Shown here: positions 38,075-46,148 of the stretch, piece after piece
Position numbering within the stretch: the stretch's first letter is position 1
Layout of the letters: every line of letters starts with the position of its first letter
Assembly (NCBI RefSeq): GCF_023017105.1
Contig: NZ_JALKEV010000006.1
Coordinates: 124,001 to 188,000, forward strand
Source of the DNA: Halalkalibacter sp. APA_J-10(15)
GTDB taxonomy: Bacteria > Bacillota > Bacilli > Bacillales > Bacillaceae_D
Direction of reading: 5' to 3'
DNA: 64,000 nucleotides
The notes under the pieces: generated by a model
The model's database searches: none
The model's input: the letters and a program-made list of their open reading frames with translations, nothing else
Told to the model about the DNA's origin: nothing
Made by a program: the position numbers and the translations under genes

Positions 38075-38998
38075 ATGATAAAAGAACTCGTTTCACTTTT
38101 AGCTGTATACATAACCCTATTTCTTTTTGGAATGATCGTGCTGCGAACCGGCCTCTTCCAACTAAGTGGACAATCGTTCCACCGTTGGCTCCATCAAATG
38201 ACCGATTCACCTTGGAAAGGCTTAATCGTTGGAATGGTTGCTACTGCTGTTTTGCAAAGCAGCTCAGCCATCATTGTTATGACTGTTGGACTAGTAGCAA
38301 CAGGCTTTATTCAATTTCGTCATTCAATTGGTATCATATTAGGAGCTAATATCGGTACGACAGTAACAACTGAATTACTTACATTAGATGTGTCTGCAAT
38401 GATCATCCCGTTACTCGTCATTGGATTTCTATCACTCCTTATTCCAAAAAAAACTACTTTTTCTCTCGGTTGTTCCACCTTTGGATTAGCATGCATTTTT
38501 ATAGCGATGAATGGGCTAGAATCACTTGCCTATCCTTTATCTTCTATCCCAAATATTCATTCCTTCTTTCACATAACGAATGAACATCTCTCTTTCGGTA
38601 TCGGTTTAGGAACGATTATGACGGCATTTATACAATCGAGTACGGCAACGACAGCTATCGCAATGGGCTTCATGAATGATCATATACTAGACTTACCTGC
38701 TGGTATTGCGATTATGCTTGGTGCCAATATTGGTACTTGCATTACCGCATACCTTGCTAGCTTAGGATCAGGAAAAAGCGCACGGTTAGTAGCCTTTGCG
38801 AATATTTGGTTGAACGTCATTGGTGTTATCCTCTTCTTACCGTTCATCCATGCTTTGAGCTATATTTCACAAATGCTGACATCTGATCCTATGACACAAC
38901 TTGCCCATGCTAGTTTGTTATTCAATTCAGTTTGTTCCTTTCTGTTATTACCTTTAGCAAATTACTTTGCGTCTTTGATTGATCGTATTCACTCGTAA
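38075..38998 (+). CDS. yqeW: Na/Pi-cotransporter family protein YqeW
   Basis: A 307-residue membrane protein of the NptA/PNaS family with about eight segments in two inverted halves. Each half carries the family's QSS motif (LQSSSAIIVMT and IQSSTATTAIA) and a GANIGT motif, which form the transport core. GAGGTGATGAC precedes the ATG. It is divergent from rpsU, as the yqeW position in B. subtilis suggests. Sodium-driven phosphate transport is inferred. Confidence 0.88.
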   Translation: MIKELVSLLAVYITLFLFGMIVLRTGLFQLSGQSFHRWLHQMTDSPWKGLIVGMVATAVLQSSSAIIVMTVGLVATGFIQFRHSIGIILGANIGTTVTTELLTLDVSAMIIPLLVIGFLSLLIPKKTTFSLGCSTFGLACIFIAMNGLESLAYPLSSIPNIHSFFHITNEHLSFGIGLGTIMTAFIQSSTATTAIAMGFMNDHILDLPAGIAIMLGANIGTCITAYLASLGSGKSARLVAFANIWLNVIGVILFLPFIHALSYISQMLTSDPMTQLAHASLLFNSVCSFLLLPLANYFASLIDRIHS

Positions 38999-39000
38999 CA

Positions 39001-39485
39001 AAAAAACTGGGACATAATGAACGTGTTGAGCTAAAAATCAGAACATTATTCTACTGTAGTGGATGAAATATACGGAGACTCCTAAGGGCTGAAGGAGAGA
39101 CCACTGAAAAAGTGCTCGTTTACGTCGGACTTGAGTCCTCGCTCCCGGGATGGGGGGCACGCTTTCCGCAGGCGGGCGTTGAACGAACCGGCTGCGCCGG
39201 TGGATTTCAAACTGCCCTTCCCTCCTGCAGGAGTCGGCCCTCCCATCCCGTCCGCCTTGTTGAGAGGTAAGATAGACATTCCCTACTCTTCAACGATAAA
39301 TAGAAAAGGCAATTCTCATCCGAAAATGGACGGAATTTGCCTTTTCTTTTTAATTAAAATCTTATTAGCACGAGGAGACCCACCTTTTCCCGCGGAAAGC
39401 AAAATAAAGTTCAGGAGCGGTTTATGTGCATCGCCACATATTTGTTCGTATTCCCATGGTCAAAACTTTTTTGTCCGAGACTCTT
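39001..39485. repeat. nested GC-rich dispersed-type repeat element, non-coding
   Basis: This 490-base gap has no credible gene. The outer part has CGGAGACTCC (39073-39082) and, 280 bases later, CGAGGAGACC then CCGCGGAAAGC and TTCAGGAGCGGTTTATGT (39371-39427). These are pieces of a repeat I recognise as widespread between genes of Bacillaceae. Inserted between them is a second copy in reverse orientation (GCTTTCCGCAGGCGGGC at 39161-39177 and CTCCTGCAGGAGTCGGCC near 39232-39249). Its GC content is far above its surroundings. Small hairpins lie at 39188-39200 and 39303-39346. The ends carry AAAAAACTGGGACA and TTTTTTGTCCGAGAC, which are partly inverted to each other. Confidence 0.6.
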
Positions 39486-39490
39486 TAGCA

Positions 39491-40039
39491 TTAGTTTGAT
39501 GACTCACTAGAAGGTTGCTGTAATTGTTGCTCCGTTTGCTCTAGCTGCTCCGTTAATGTCGTTAAAACATCCATTGATTGTACAGATTCATCAATCGAAT
39601 TCAATAGCTGAGTCACTTGTTGAACGTTTTTTTGTAGTTGGCTATACAATTGCTGTTGCTGTTGCTTAGCCTGCTGATTCATTTGTTTTACTTGTTGTAA
39701 CAACATCTGTTGATCCTGCTGATTTGATGGAGAAACGGTGGTTGGTTGTTGATATGATTTCATTTTTACTTGCTGTAAAGTCGTTTGCATCGATTGAAGT
39801 TGGTCGTTCACATCTGGTGTTAACTCTTCACCTGCTTCCAGCTCATTTTGCATCTGATTATATTGCTGTTTAGCTTCTAAATCATTTACCTTCACCGCAT
39901 AAGCCCCTTCCAACTGTCGATCTGTCTGATTTGTCTGAACTGGAATAGTTGCTACTGTAGGATTCTTCTTCGAAAAGTAAGCAAGCATCCCAATTGTTGC
40001 CACTAAAATGGCGACGATGCCTACAAGCCATAATTCCAT
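39491..40039 (-). CDS. Gln-rich membrane-anchored protein of unknown function
   Basis: A 182-residue protein. One N-terminal membrane segment (ELWLVGIVAILVATIGMLAYF) is followed by a glutamine-rich, mostly helical tail with strong coiled-coil character (QQVKQMNQQAKQQQQQLYSQ and later LEQTEQQLQQP). ATG at 40039 follows GAGGGAG; an upstream in-frame ATG at 40087 has no such site. It could be an extracytoplasmic or cytoplasmic scaffold anchored in the membrane. I do not recognise a family and propose no function. Confidence 0.7.
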   Translation of the reverse strand: MELWLVGIVAILVATIGMLAYFSKKNPTVATIPVQTNQTDRQLEGAYAVKVNDLEAKQQYNQMQNELEAGEELTPDVNDQLQSMQTTLQQVKMKSYQQPTTVSPSNQQDQQMLLQQVKQMNQQAKQQQQQLYSQLQKNVQQVTQLLNSIDESVQSMDVLTTLTEQLEQTEQQLQQPSSESSN

Positions 40040-40219
40040 GTCATCACTCCCTCGTATCGATTCTATAAGTAGTATGAACGACTCCATTCAGAACTATTAA
40101 TAGAATATGAATGACAATAGAAATCACAAATCAATTACCTAATTTTAGAAAAGTCTTGATCTTATTTCTTAACTAGAATATTATCTCTGTATAAGGGATA
40201 CAGAAAGGTGTGAAGTTCA

Positions 40220-40672
40220 ATTAATATTGAGTTAGGAAACAATCACGAGCAATCTTTAAAGCTCTTTATCGTGCTTTCTAGAGCTTCTATATGGTTAAGC
40301 AAGCATTCCGATAGACAAATTAGTAAACACGGCTTAACTACAACTGAATTTGCCGTACTAGAGCTCCTTTATCATAAAGGAACCAAGCCACTTCAGCAAA
40401 TCGGTGAAAAAATACTTACATCGAATGCGAATACAACTTATGTCATTGATAAATTAGAAAAAAAACAGTTCCTAAAAAGAAAGCGTTGCTCAACCGACAG
40501 AAGAACGATTTATGCAGAATTAACCGATGCAGGCCGTTCATTCATTGAAGACATTTTTCCCGAACATGAACAAGTCATTAAAGATGCAACAGCAGGACTA
40601 TCTGAAGAAGAAATGCTCCAAGCCATTGAATTATTAAAGAAAATTGGCTTATATGCGAAAGAGCATTATTAA
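40220..40672 (+). CDS. MarR-family regulator with probable ATT start codon
   Basis: A winged-helix MarR regulator with FAVLELLYHKGTKPLQQIGE, the recognition helix region SNANTTYVIDKLEKKQFLKR and the wing CSTDRRTIYAELTDAG. The first conventional start is GTG at 40271, but homology-like sequence continues upstream in frame (NHEQSLKLFIVLSRA, the usual first helix) until a TGA at 40211. No ATG, GTG or TTG lies in that interval. ATT at 40220 sits nine bases after AAAGGTG, so an ATT start giving 150 residues is proposed. The GTG would remove the dimerisation helix. MarR proteins of this look often control redox or quinone stress genes. Confidence 0.7.
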   Translation: MNIELGNNHEQSLKLFIVLSRASIWLSKHSDRQISKHGLTTTEFAVLELLYHKGTKPLQQIGEKILTSNANTTYVIDKLEKKQFLKRKRCSTDRRTIYAELTDAGRSFIEDIFPEHEQVIKDATAGLSEEEMLQAIELLKKIGLYAKEHY

Positions 40673-40700
40673 TTAGAGCGCACCCATACGTTTTACACTT

Positions 40701-40743
40701 AAAAGGCGACTAGAAGACAGCTACCTCTTCTAATCGCCTTTTT
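40701..40743. terminator. bidirectional terminator between marR-like gene and deoC
   Basis: AAAAGGCGACTAGAAGA (40701-40717) pairs with TCTTCTAATCGCCTTTTT (40726-40743) with a single mismatch. T/A tracts are present on both strands, and the genes converge. Confidence 0.88.
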
Positions 40744-40744
40744 C

Positions 40745-41419
40745 TCAATATGCTGATTCTCCTTTTTCACCGTTCACGATTGCTACTCCAGCACTAGCCC
40801 CTATTCTAGTTGCCCCTGCTGAAATCATCATTTTCGCACCTTCTAAATCTCGTACACCACCAGATGCTTTTACTCCTTTTTCCGGTCCAACCGTTTGACG
40901 CATTAATTGTATATCTTCAACTGTCGCACCACCTGTTGAAAACCCTGTAGATGTTTTCACAAAATCCGCACCAGCTTTCACCGCTAATTCACACGCACGA
41001 CGCTTCTCTTCTTCTGTTAATAAACTTGTTTCAATAATAACTTTTGTCAAAGCTTGTCCACTAGAAGCATGAACGACAGCTCTAATGTCACGTTCAACTA
41101 AATCGTTATCTTTGCTTTTTAAAGCTGCGACATTTATAACCATGTCGATTTCTGTTGCTCCATTTTCAATTGCATTTTTTGTTTCGAAGGCTTTTGCATC
41201 TGTCGTATTTGCTCCTAGTGGGAATCCAATTACCGTGCAAACCTTTACGTCCTCCTCATCTTGCAACAACTGAGCAGCTAGCTTCACCCAAGTTGGATTC
41301 ACACAAACTGAAGCAAAAGAATATTCCTTTGCTTCTGTACAAAGCTGAACAATGTCCTTCTCACTTACATCCGCCTTTAAAGCTGTATGGTCAATATATC
41401 GCGAAATTGATTGATCCAA
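40745..41419 (-). CDS. deoC: deoxyribose-phosphate aldolase
   Basis: DeoC, 224 residues, cleaves 2-deoxyribose 5-phosphate to glyceraldehyde 3-phosphate and acetaldehyde in nucleoside catabolism. The TIM barrel shows [67 protein letters not shown] (Schiff-base lysine in VKTSTG) and VKASGGVRD. The start appears to be TTG at 41419 ([11 protein letters not shown]), with AGAGG and AAGGG upstream. No deoxynucleoside operon partners are adjacent. Confidence 0.94.
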   Translation of the reverse strand: MDQSISRYIDHTALKADVSEKDIVQLCTEAKEYSFASVCVNPTWVKLAAQLLQDEEDVKVCTVIGFPLGANTTDAKAFETKNAIENGATEIDMVINVAALKSKDNDLVERDIRAVVHASSGQALTKVIIETSLLTEEEKRRACELAVKAGADFVKTSTGFSTGGATVEDIQLMRQTVGPEKGVKASGGVRDLEGAKMMISAGATRIGASAGVAIVNGEKGESAY

Positions 41420-41590
41420 TTCCCTTCGTCCTCTCTATGTATAGTCTTTTCACTCATCATAACACAAAGTTATTGTAGTATTTGTAAAAAATGCTGTAAC
41501 ATACATTTCACTGCTCGACTTAAAGTATACGAAACCTTATAGCGGCTTTTCTTAGTTTATAAAAGATACAGATTATTAATATAAGGAAAA

Positions 41591-41630
41591 GAATGTCCCA
41601 AAAGGTTAAAACATCCCTTCTGAAACATTC
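41591..41630 (-). terminator. terminator at the end of the rhamnogalacturonan operon
   Basis: GAATGTTTCAGAAGG and CCTTTTGGGACATTC (41616-41630 and 41591-41605, minus strand) pair with several G-U pairs, and TTTTCCTT follows. It lies 40 bases past the DUF624 gene. Confidence 0.6.
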
Positions 41631-41669
41631 CATTTTCTCTCCGTACACAATTAGCTTCTCTCCACCATA

Positions 41670-42326
41670 TTAATAAGCTTGAACGCTCTCTTTACTCTTA
41701 GCTTCTTTTTGAATATTTCGCTCACTGACAATTCGAAAGACAATATTCGCTATTTTCATCAACGTAAATCCGATTAAACTGCACGTGAAAAACGGAATTA
41801 AACCAGGTATATACATGACTAAATATTGCACAGCGACTACCGTGACTGCCATCAAGATCATATATTGCGGATATGATAATGTAAGCATGAGTGCCACTTT
41901 TAATTTATCTATTGGCTTCACATCAAAATGGACGTATACCGGAAAAAACATTAATAATGAAAGCAAATAGATAACCGTTATAACAAGTAAGACATACCTA
42001 ATCACTTGCATCCACATGATTTGATCGGAAAGAATCACAAAGTTCGCATAAATGATATACCCGATAAATACGAAAAACACTCCAAACAAATTGGCTTGCA
42101 CAAACTCTTTTTTATAATAGCGCCAATAGGTCCGAGAGACTGAAAAATCACTCGTTCCTTTTATCCACTTTCTCATTACAGCAAACATAGCTACTGTTGC
42201 TGGCATGACACCTAATACAACAAGACCAAGAAGTGTGAAAGCTATCCATAAAATATTTATATATGCGAGGCGTGAGATGAAGACACTAATTCGAAAAAAA
42301 CCGCCCATTAAACCGCTCATTTCCAT
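41670..42326 (-). CDS. DUF624 (YesL-like) membrane protein
   Basis: A 218-residue DUF624 protein with five or six membrane segments. The family pattern is visible at the N-terminus (GGFFRISVFISRLAYINILWI) and as LGVMPATVAMFAVMRKW. YesL of B. subtilis belongs to the same family and lies in the rhamnogalacturonan cluster. Such proteins are almost always next to LplA/LplB/LplC-type sugar importers, but the function is unknown. It is the last gene of the operon, 15 bases after the GH105 gene. Confidence 0.85.
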   Translation of the reverse strand: MEMSGLMGGFFRISVFISRLAYINILWIAFTLLGLVVLGVMPATVAMFAVMRKWIKGTSDFSVSRTYWRYYKKEFVQANLFGVFFVFIGYIIYANFVILSDQIMWMQVIRYVLLVITVIYLLSLLMFFPVYVHFDVKPIDKLKVALMLTLSYPQYMILMAVTVVAVQYLVMYIPGLIPFFTCSLIGFTLMKIANIVFRIVSERNIQKEAKSKESVQAY

Positions 42327-42341
42327 ATCACACCACCCCTT

Positions 42342-43442
42342 TTATAAATCTTTTAATTGCAAACTCGCTAAAATAAAGGTTCCTACACCATGTAAATCAT
42401 TTACACTCGTTTCTCGATTTACATAATAGTCATACACGCCAATGGAAGTCCCGATACAAATACCAGTTAATGAAATGTTTCCACCTGGTTCTTCTTGTAT
42501 ATAAGTAGATACAATACCTTCATAACCTTTTTGCGCATACTCGGCATAAGCGCTATCAATATACCCACATTTGACCGCTTTAGCAATCGTATAAACAAAC
42601 AAGCTAGAGCAAGAACTTTCAAGCCAGTTATCCTCCAGATGACCTTTATTAATAATTTGATACCACAGTCCAGTCTCATCGTCTTGATAGCGAACAAGAT
42701 TGACGATTAAATTTTGCAAGACGCTGAGTAAATCTCCCCTTTTTTCATGGTTTTCTGGTAATAAGCTGATGAGATCGACTACTGCTAATCCATACCACCC
42801 TAATGAACGTCCCCATATTTCAGGAGCTGTATGTGTTTCTGGAACACTCCAAGCTGTTTTTCCGCTTTCATCCCATCCATGAAAATAAAGGCCCGTCTTT
42901 GGATCGTACGTATTCTTTCTCATTAATGCTTCCTGCTTCAATACTAGATCCACGAGCTCAGGCTCATTAAACTGTTGTCCATACTGCATCGTGAAAGGTC
43001 CTGCCATATACAAGCCATCTAGCCACATTTGATACGGGTATTTATCCTTATGCCAAAATCCACCCTCTGACGTTTTGTTAATCGTTTTTAATAAATTACG
43101 TAATTTAGACGCAGCTACCTTATAGCGTACTTCGCCTGTTTGTTCATATAACGGTAGTAGCAGTAGACCAGGTTGTATGGCGTCTAATTGGTCACGCTCA
43201 AAATAAAAATTACCATGTTCATCAACGAGCTTATCAACGTATTCCTTCACATAATGAAAATAAGCATCGTCACCTGTTTCTAAATAAAGCTGGTAAACCC
43301 CACAGAGAAAGACACCTTGATGATAATGCCAACGATTAGCAGGCGGTAGCATATTCGGCTCATATTCACTCATTACACTCTTGCTCGCCTTTACGGCCCA
43401 TTCAAGCGCACTTTTACCTTTTACTATGATTTGACTCATCAT
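42342..43442 (-). CDS. GH105 unsaturated rhamnogalacturonyl hydrolase
   Basis: A 366-residue (alpha/alpha)6-barrel hydrolase like B. subtilis YteR/YesR. The family removes the unsaturated galacturonyl residue from the end of rhamnogalacturonan I disaccharides made by lyases. The catalytic aspartate is Asp142 in MWLDGLYMAGPF. RWHYHQGVFLCGVY and WGRSLGWYGLAVVDLI are further family blocks. It has no signal peptide, so it acts in the cytoplasm on imported oligosaccharides. GGAGG precedes the ATG pair. It sits between the KdgF-like cupin, which would take its product, and a DUF624 protein. Confidence 0.92.
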   Translation of the reverse strand: MMSQIIVKGKSALEWAVKASKSVMSEYEPNMLPPANRWHYHQGVFLCGVYQLYLETGDDAYFHYVKEYVDKLVDEHGNFYFERDQLDAIQPGLLLLPLYEQTGEVRYKVAASKLRNLLKTINKTSEGGFWHKDKYPYQMWLDGLYMAGPFTMQYGQQFNEPELVDLVLKQEALMRKNTYDPKTGLYFHGWDESGKTAWSVPETHTAPEIWGRSLGWYGLAVVDLISLLPENHEKRGDLLSVLQNLIVNLVRYQDDETGLWYQIINKGHLEDNWLESSCSSLFVYTIAKAVKCGYIDSAYAEYAQKGYEGIVSTYIQEEPGGNISLTGICIGTSIGVYDYYVNRETSVNDLHGVGTFILASLQLKDL

Positions 43443-43451
43443 TCTACCTCC

Positions 43452-43763
43452 TTAATTTAGTAAATCTTCACGTAATGGTGTAAATGTATCAAGCAATAAG
43501 CCATTTTCTAGTGCAACAACACTATGAACAGCGTTACTAGGTATCGTTAATGTTTCACCTTTTTTCAGTATGATTGTTTGATCATCCACCTTGAATTCAA
43601 ACAATCCTTCTAAACAATACGTTAACTGTTCATGTGGATGGGCATGCTCATCACCAATTCCACCTTTTTGAAAATGCACTTCCATAACCATCAAATTTTC
43701 CCCTGGTTGATGAATCTTTCTTTTCACTAGTTGATTCACTTCTTCCCATTGACCAATTGCCAT
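43452..43763 (-). CDS. kdgF: KdgF-like cupin (uronate linearisation)
   Basis: A 103-residue single-domain cupin. The metal-binding motif is HAHPHEQLTYCLEG with a second histidine in NAVHSVV. The opening AIGQWEEVNQLVKRKIHQPGENLMVMEV resembles KdgF, which converts unsaturated galacturonate (and other 4,5-unsaturated uronates) to the linear keto form. The adjacent GH105 hydrolase produces exactly this substrate, which supports the call. ATG at 43763 has GGGG nine bases upstream; the ATG at 43772 lies directly on that site. General cupin function remains an alternative. Confidence 0.78.
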   Translation of the reverse strand: MAIGQWEEVNQLVKRKIHQPGENLMVMEVHFQKGGIGDEHAHPHEQLTYCLEGLFEFKVDDQTIILKKGETLTIPSNAVHSVVALENGLLLDTFTPLREDLLN

Positions 43764-43779
43764 ATGAATCATCCCCTTT

Positions 43780-44976
43780 TCACTTTTTAATTAAATAAGG
43801 AACCCCCAATTGTAGTACTAATACAAATGAAAGGACGAGCGGAACCGTTGTCGGATTGATTTCACTCGCAAATAGCATAAAAATAACGACTCCTAGACCT
43901 CTCCCCCCATTAATAATCGCTTCCCGTAAAACAACCGTCTCCACTCGAAAATGTGTTTTCAAAGGTATTCGATCAAGCCAAGTAAAATAATAGACTCCAT
44001 ACGTATTCGCTTGTAACGGTCTAAAGAGTGAATAGATTGACATAAATAATAAAACCGTCCATATACTAATCTCCCAAAATAAGAAGCTAGCTGACAAGAG
44101 CATTCCAGCTGCTGAGACGAATAAATACGTTCGAGTTTGATCTAACCTTCCAAAGCGAGCTATTACATAGCTAGCTAGAATGGATAATGATAGAAACAAC
44201 GCGTTTGTCGTACCGATAAAGCTTTCATTAGGAAATATCACAAATAATAAAATCGGTGGGACATACATCATGATCCCTTGAGGAAATCCCAATAAAAACC
44301 AACCAACAAGTGCATAGCCAAACCTTTTTTCTCTTTTCAAAATAAGAGGCAACAATTTCATATAATATTGAGTATGATGTGACTCTTCTTTATTTAGTTG
44401 AAAGCTTCCGATTGTTGCAAGAATAAACATGACAAATGCGAATGTAAAAACAATCGTATAACCTAGCAAGCCATCTTGAAAGCTAATCACATATCCTGCA
44501 ACTGCTGGACCAATTAAATTCGCAACACCCATAAGCGCTTGATTCCAACCTAAATAGCGATGACGATTCTCATTGTTTGACACTTCATGTGCCAATGTAA
44601 AATAACTTAACCAATAGGTCGATTGCGCCATTCCGCGTATTAGTGCAAACCAAACGAAATACTCGACCATGCTCTCCCTTGTTGCGATCACACATAAATA
44701 GAAAGCAGCTGTTAAAAAGATGCCATATCGATACATAACAAGATGGCCTTTTCTTTTTGCTAACCTTCCTATTAAAAGTGTCGTCACAGCTTGTGCCATA
44801 ATGGCCGTGACATTAAATAAACCATTAACCATTAAACTTTCAGTTAAGCGCCATAAATATAAATTAATAAAAATTAATGAAAGTGAATTCCCAAATTGAA
44901 AAATCGTATGATTGACTAATGTTAATACCGCTTGTTTTGAGAGTCTTTTTTCTTTGCGTATTTGAAAAAATGACAT
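43780..44976 (-). CDS. MFS transporter of unknown substrate
   Basis: A 398-residue major facilitator protein with about twelve membrane segments. The loop 2-3 motif is weak (GRLAKRKGHLVMYRYG), and the segment FVWFALIRGMAQSTYWLSYFTLAHEV is the most distinctive. It is embedded in the rhamnogalacturonan operon between the 374-residue unknown protein and the cupin. Sugar or uronate export or uptake is therefore likely, but the substrate cannot be read from the sequence. It is an additional route beside the ABC importer encoded upstream. Confidence 0.8.
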   Translation of the reverse strand: MSFFQIRKEKRLSKQAVLTLVNHTIFQFGNSLSLIFINLYLWRLTESLMVNGLFNVTAIMAQAVTTLLIGRLAKRKGHLVMYRYGIFLTAAFYLCVIATRESMVEYFVWFALIRGMAQSTYWLSYFTLAHEVSNNENRHRYLGWNQALMGVANLIGPAVAGYVISFQDGLLGYTIVFTFAFVMFILATIGSFQLNKEESHHTQYYMKLLPLILKREKRFGYALVGWFLLGFPQGIMMYVPPILLFVIFPNESFIGTTNALFLSLSILASYVIARFGRLDQTRTYLFVSAAGMLLSASFLFWEISIWTVLLFMSIYSLFRPLQANTYGVYYFTWLDRIPLKTHFRVETVVLREAIINGGRGLGVVIFMLFASEINPTTVPLVLSFVLVLQLGVPYLIKK

Positions 44977-45000
44977 ACCTCTATAACACTTCTCTCTACT

Positions 45001-46125
45001 CTATGAAATGGATTCTACGTATTCAAAAAATTCCACTGCCTCCTCCTGTAAAGGCAACACCTTTTTCTTAGCTAATCGATAGCATTGCATTCGAATAAGC
45101 GTTGCTTGTGTACTTGCATTCATATCACCTTCCACTAATCCTTCCCCTAAGAATACCGGTTCAGGCATATGAGGATAACACTCTCCTTCTTTGACTTGCG
45201 CAACATTAGGCGCCTTTGGTGAATGGTCGATTTCCCTTGAAAATCCTCCATCTATTCGCTTTAATCGACTTATGTTTTTAGTTGTTATTTGAATGATTTC
45301 TAACAATTCCTCATCAGAAAGGTCTAAATCAAGATAAACAAGGAGATCTATAGGGTTGCGAATGTAGCACATGTCAATGGCCTTCTCCGTCCTTAAGCAC
45401 GTGATAATGCTTTTATAAATCTTGTCACGATTCGGTAACGGAATATGGAATTTACTATAAAACGTATGAAGTTTAAATGTCCCAGAAATTTGAACATATA
45501 AACTTCCCTCTCCCCATAGCCCGGTTTGTTGATCTTGTAGCGATGCTAAATACTCAGTCGCAGCATTCAAAAATGGTAATCTCTCTTTCTCATCCATCTC
45601 CTGTAGGTAAATACATGATGTTGCTAATAAGTCACAACCGCGCCAACTATTGCTTAAATCAATGCTTTTCCACTTCTCAATATAGGCTTCTACTGATTTT
45701 GTAAACGCTGGTGCAGCCTTTGCTTTCAAAGGAAGTGGATACAACGGCTCACTTCCTAGCCTCTTTAATGCATTGACAGAATAACCGAGTGCACGTTGTA
45801 CCATCACTTCATCTTTCTCCATCATTGGATCATCATCAAGGAAATATCCTGTTTCCTTAACTTGTTTACGTTGAAAAAAGTGAATCAGTTTGTTTTTGAT
45901 CTCCTCCGGTAAAAAGGAGAGCGCATCGTTTCGAATGAGCATATTAATGGCTTGAGCCGTTGATTCAATATCTGGTTTAAAGTGAGTACTCTCCTTAGAG
46001 CTTCTAGCGTAATAAAACCCTCCTAATAACGGATCATATTGATACGCTAGCCATTTAAATAAACCGGTATATTGCTCATCTAATTGCTCTAAGGCTTTTA
46101 TTAATTGCTGTTCTATCACTGACAT
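45001..46125 (-). CDS. cytoplasmic alpha-rich protein in rhamnogalacturonan operon, family not recognised
   Basis: A 374-residue soluble protein without signal peptide. Its pattern of helical repeats with LGGFYYARSS, DIESTAQAINMLI, QQTGLWGEGS and IDGGFSREIDHS resembles the alpha/alpha toroid folds of terpenoid cyclases, prenyltransferases and some glycoside hydrolases and lyases. Repeated G-G-F/G-L-W turns between helix pairs support this. It lies between the importer permease LplC and the MFS gene and is probably co-transcribed. A cytosolic role in processing imported pectic oligosaccharides is inferred from location only. No catalytic residue set was recognised. Confidence 0.7.
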   Translation of the reverse strand: MSVIEQQLIKALEQLDEQYTGLFKWLAYQYDPLLGGFYYARSSKESTHFKPDIESTAQAINMLIRNDALSFLPEEIKNKLIHFFQRKQVKETGYFLDDDPMMEKDEVMVQRALGYSVNALKRLGSEPLYPLPLKAKAAPAFTKSVEAYIEKWKSIDLSNSWRGCDLLATSCIYLQEMDEKERLPFLNAATEYLASLQDQQTGLWGEGSLYVQISGTFKLHTFYSKFHIPLPNRDKIYKSIITCLRTEKAIDMCYIRNPIDLLVYLDLDLSDEELLEIIQITTKNISRLKRIDGGFSREIDHSPKAPNVAQVKEGECYPHMPEPVFLGEGLVEGDMNASTQATLIRMQCYRLAKKKVLPLQEEAVEFFEYVESIS

Positions 46126-46148
46126 ACACTCACAACCTTTTCATTTAA

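Noticed and set aside
39131-39499. Open frame across the GC-rich repeat
   Set aside because: It lies entirely within the non-coding repeat element and has no ribosome site or recognisable domain.
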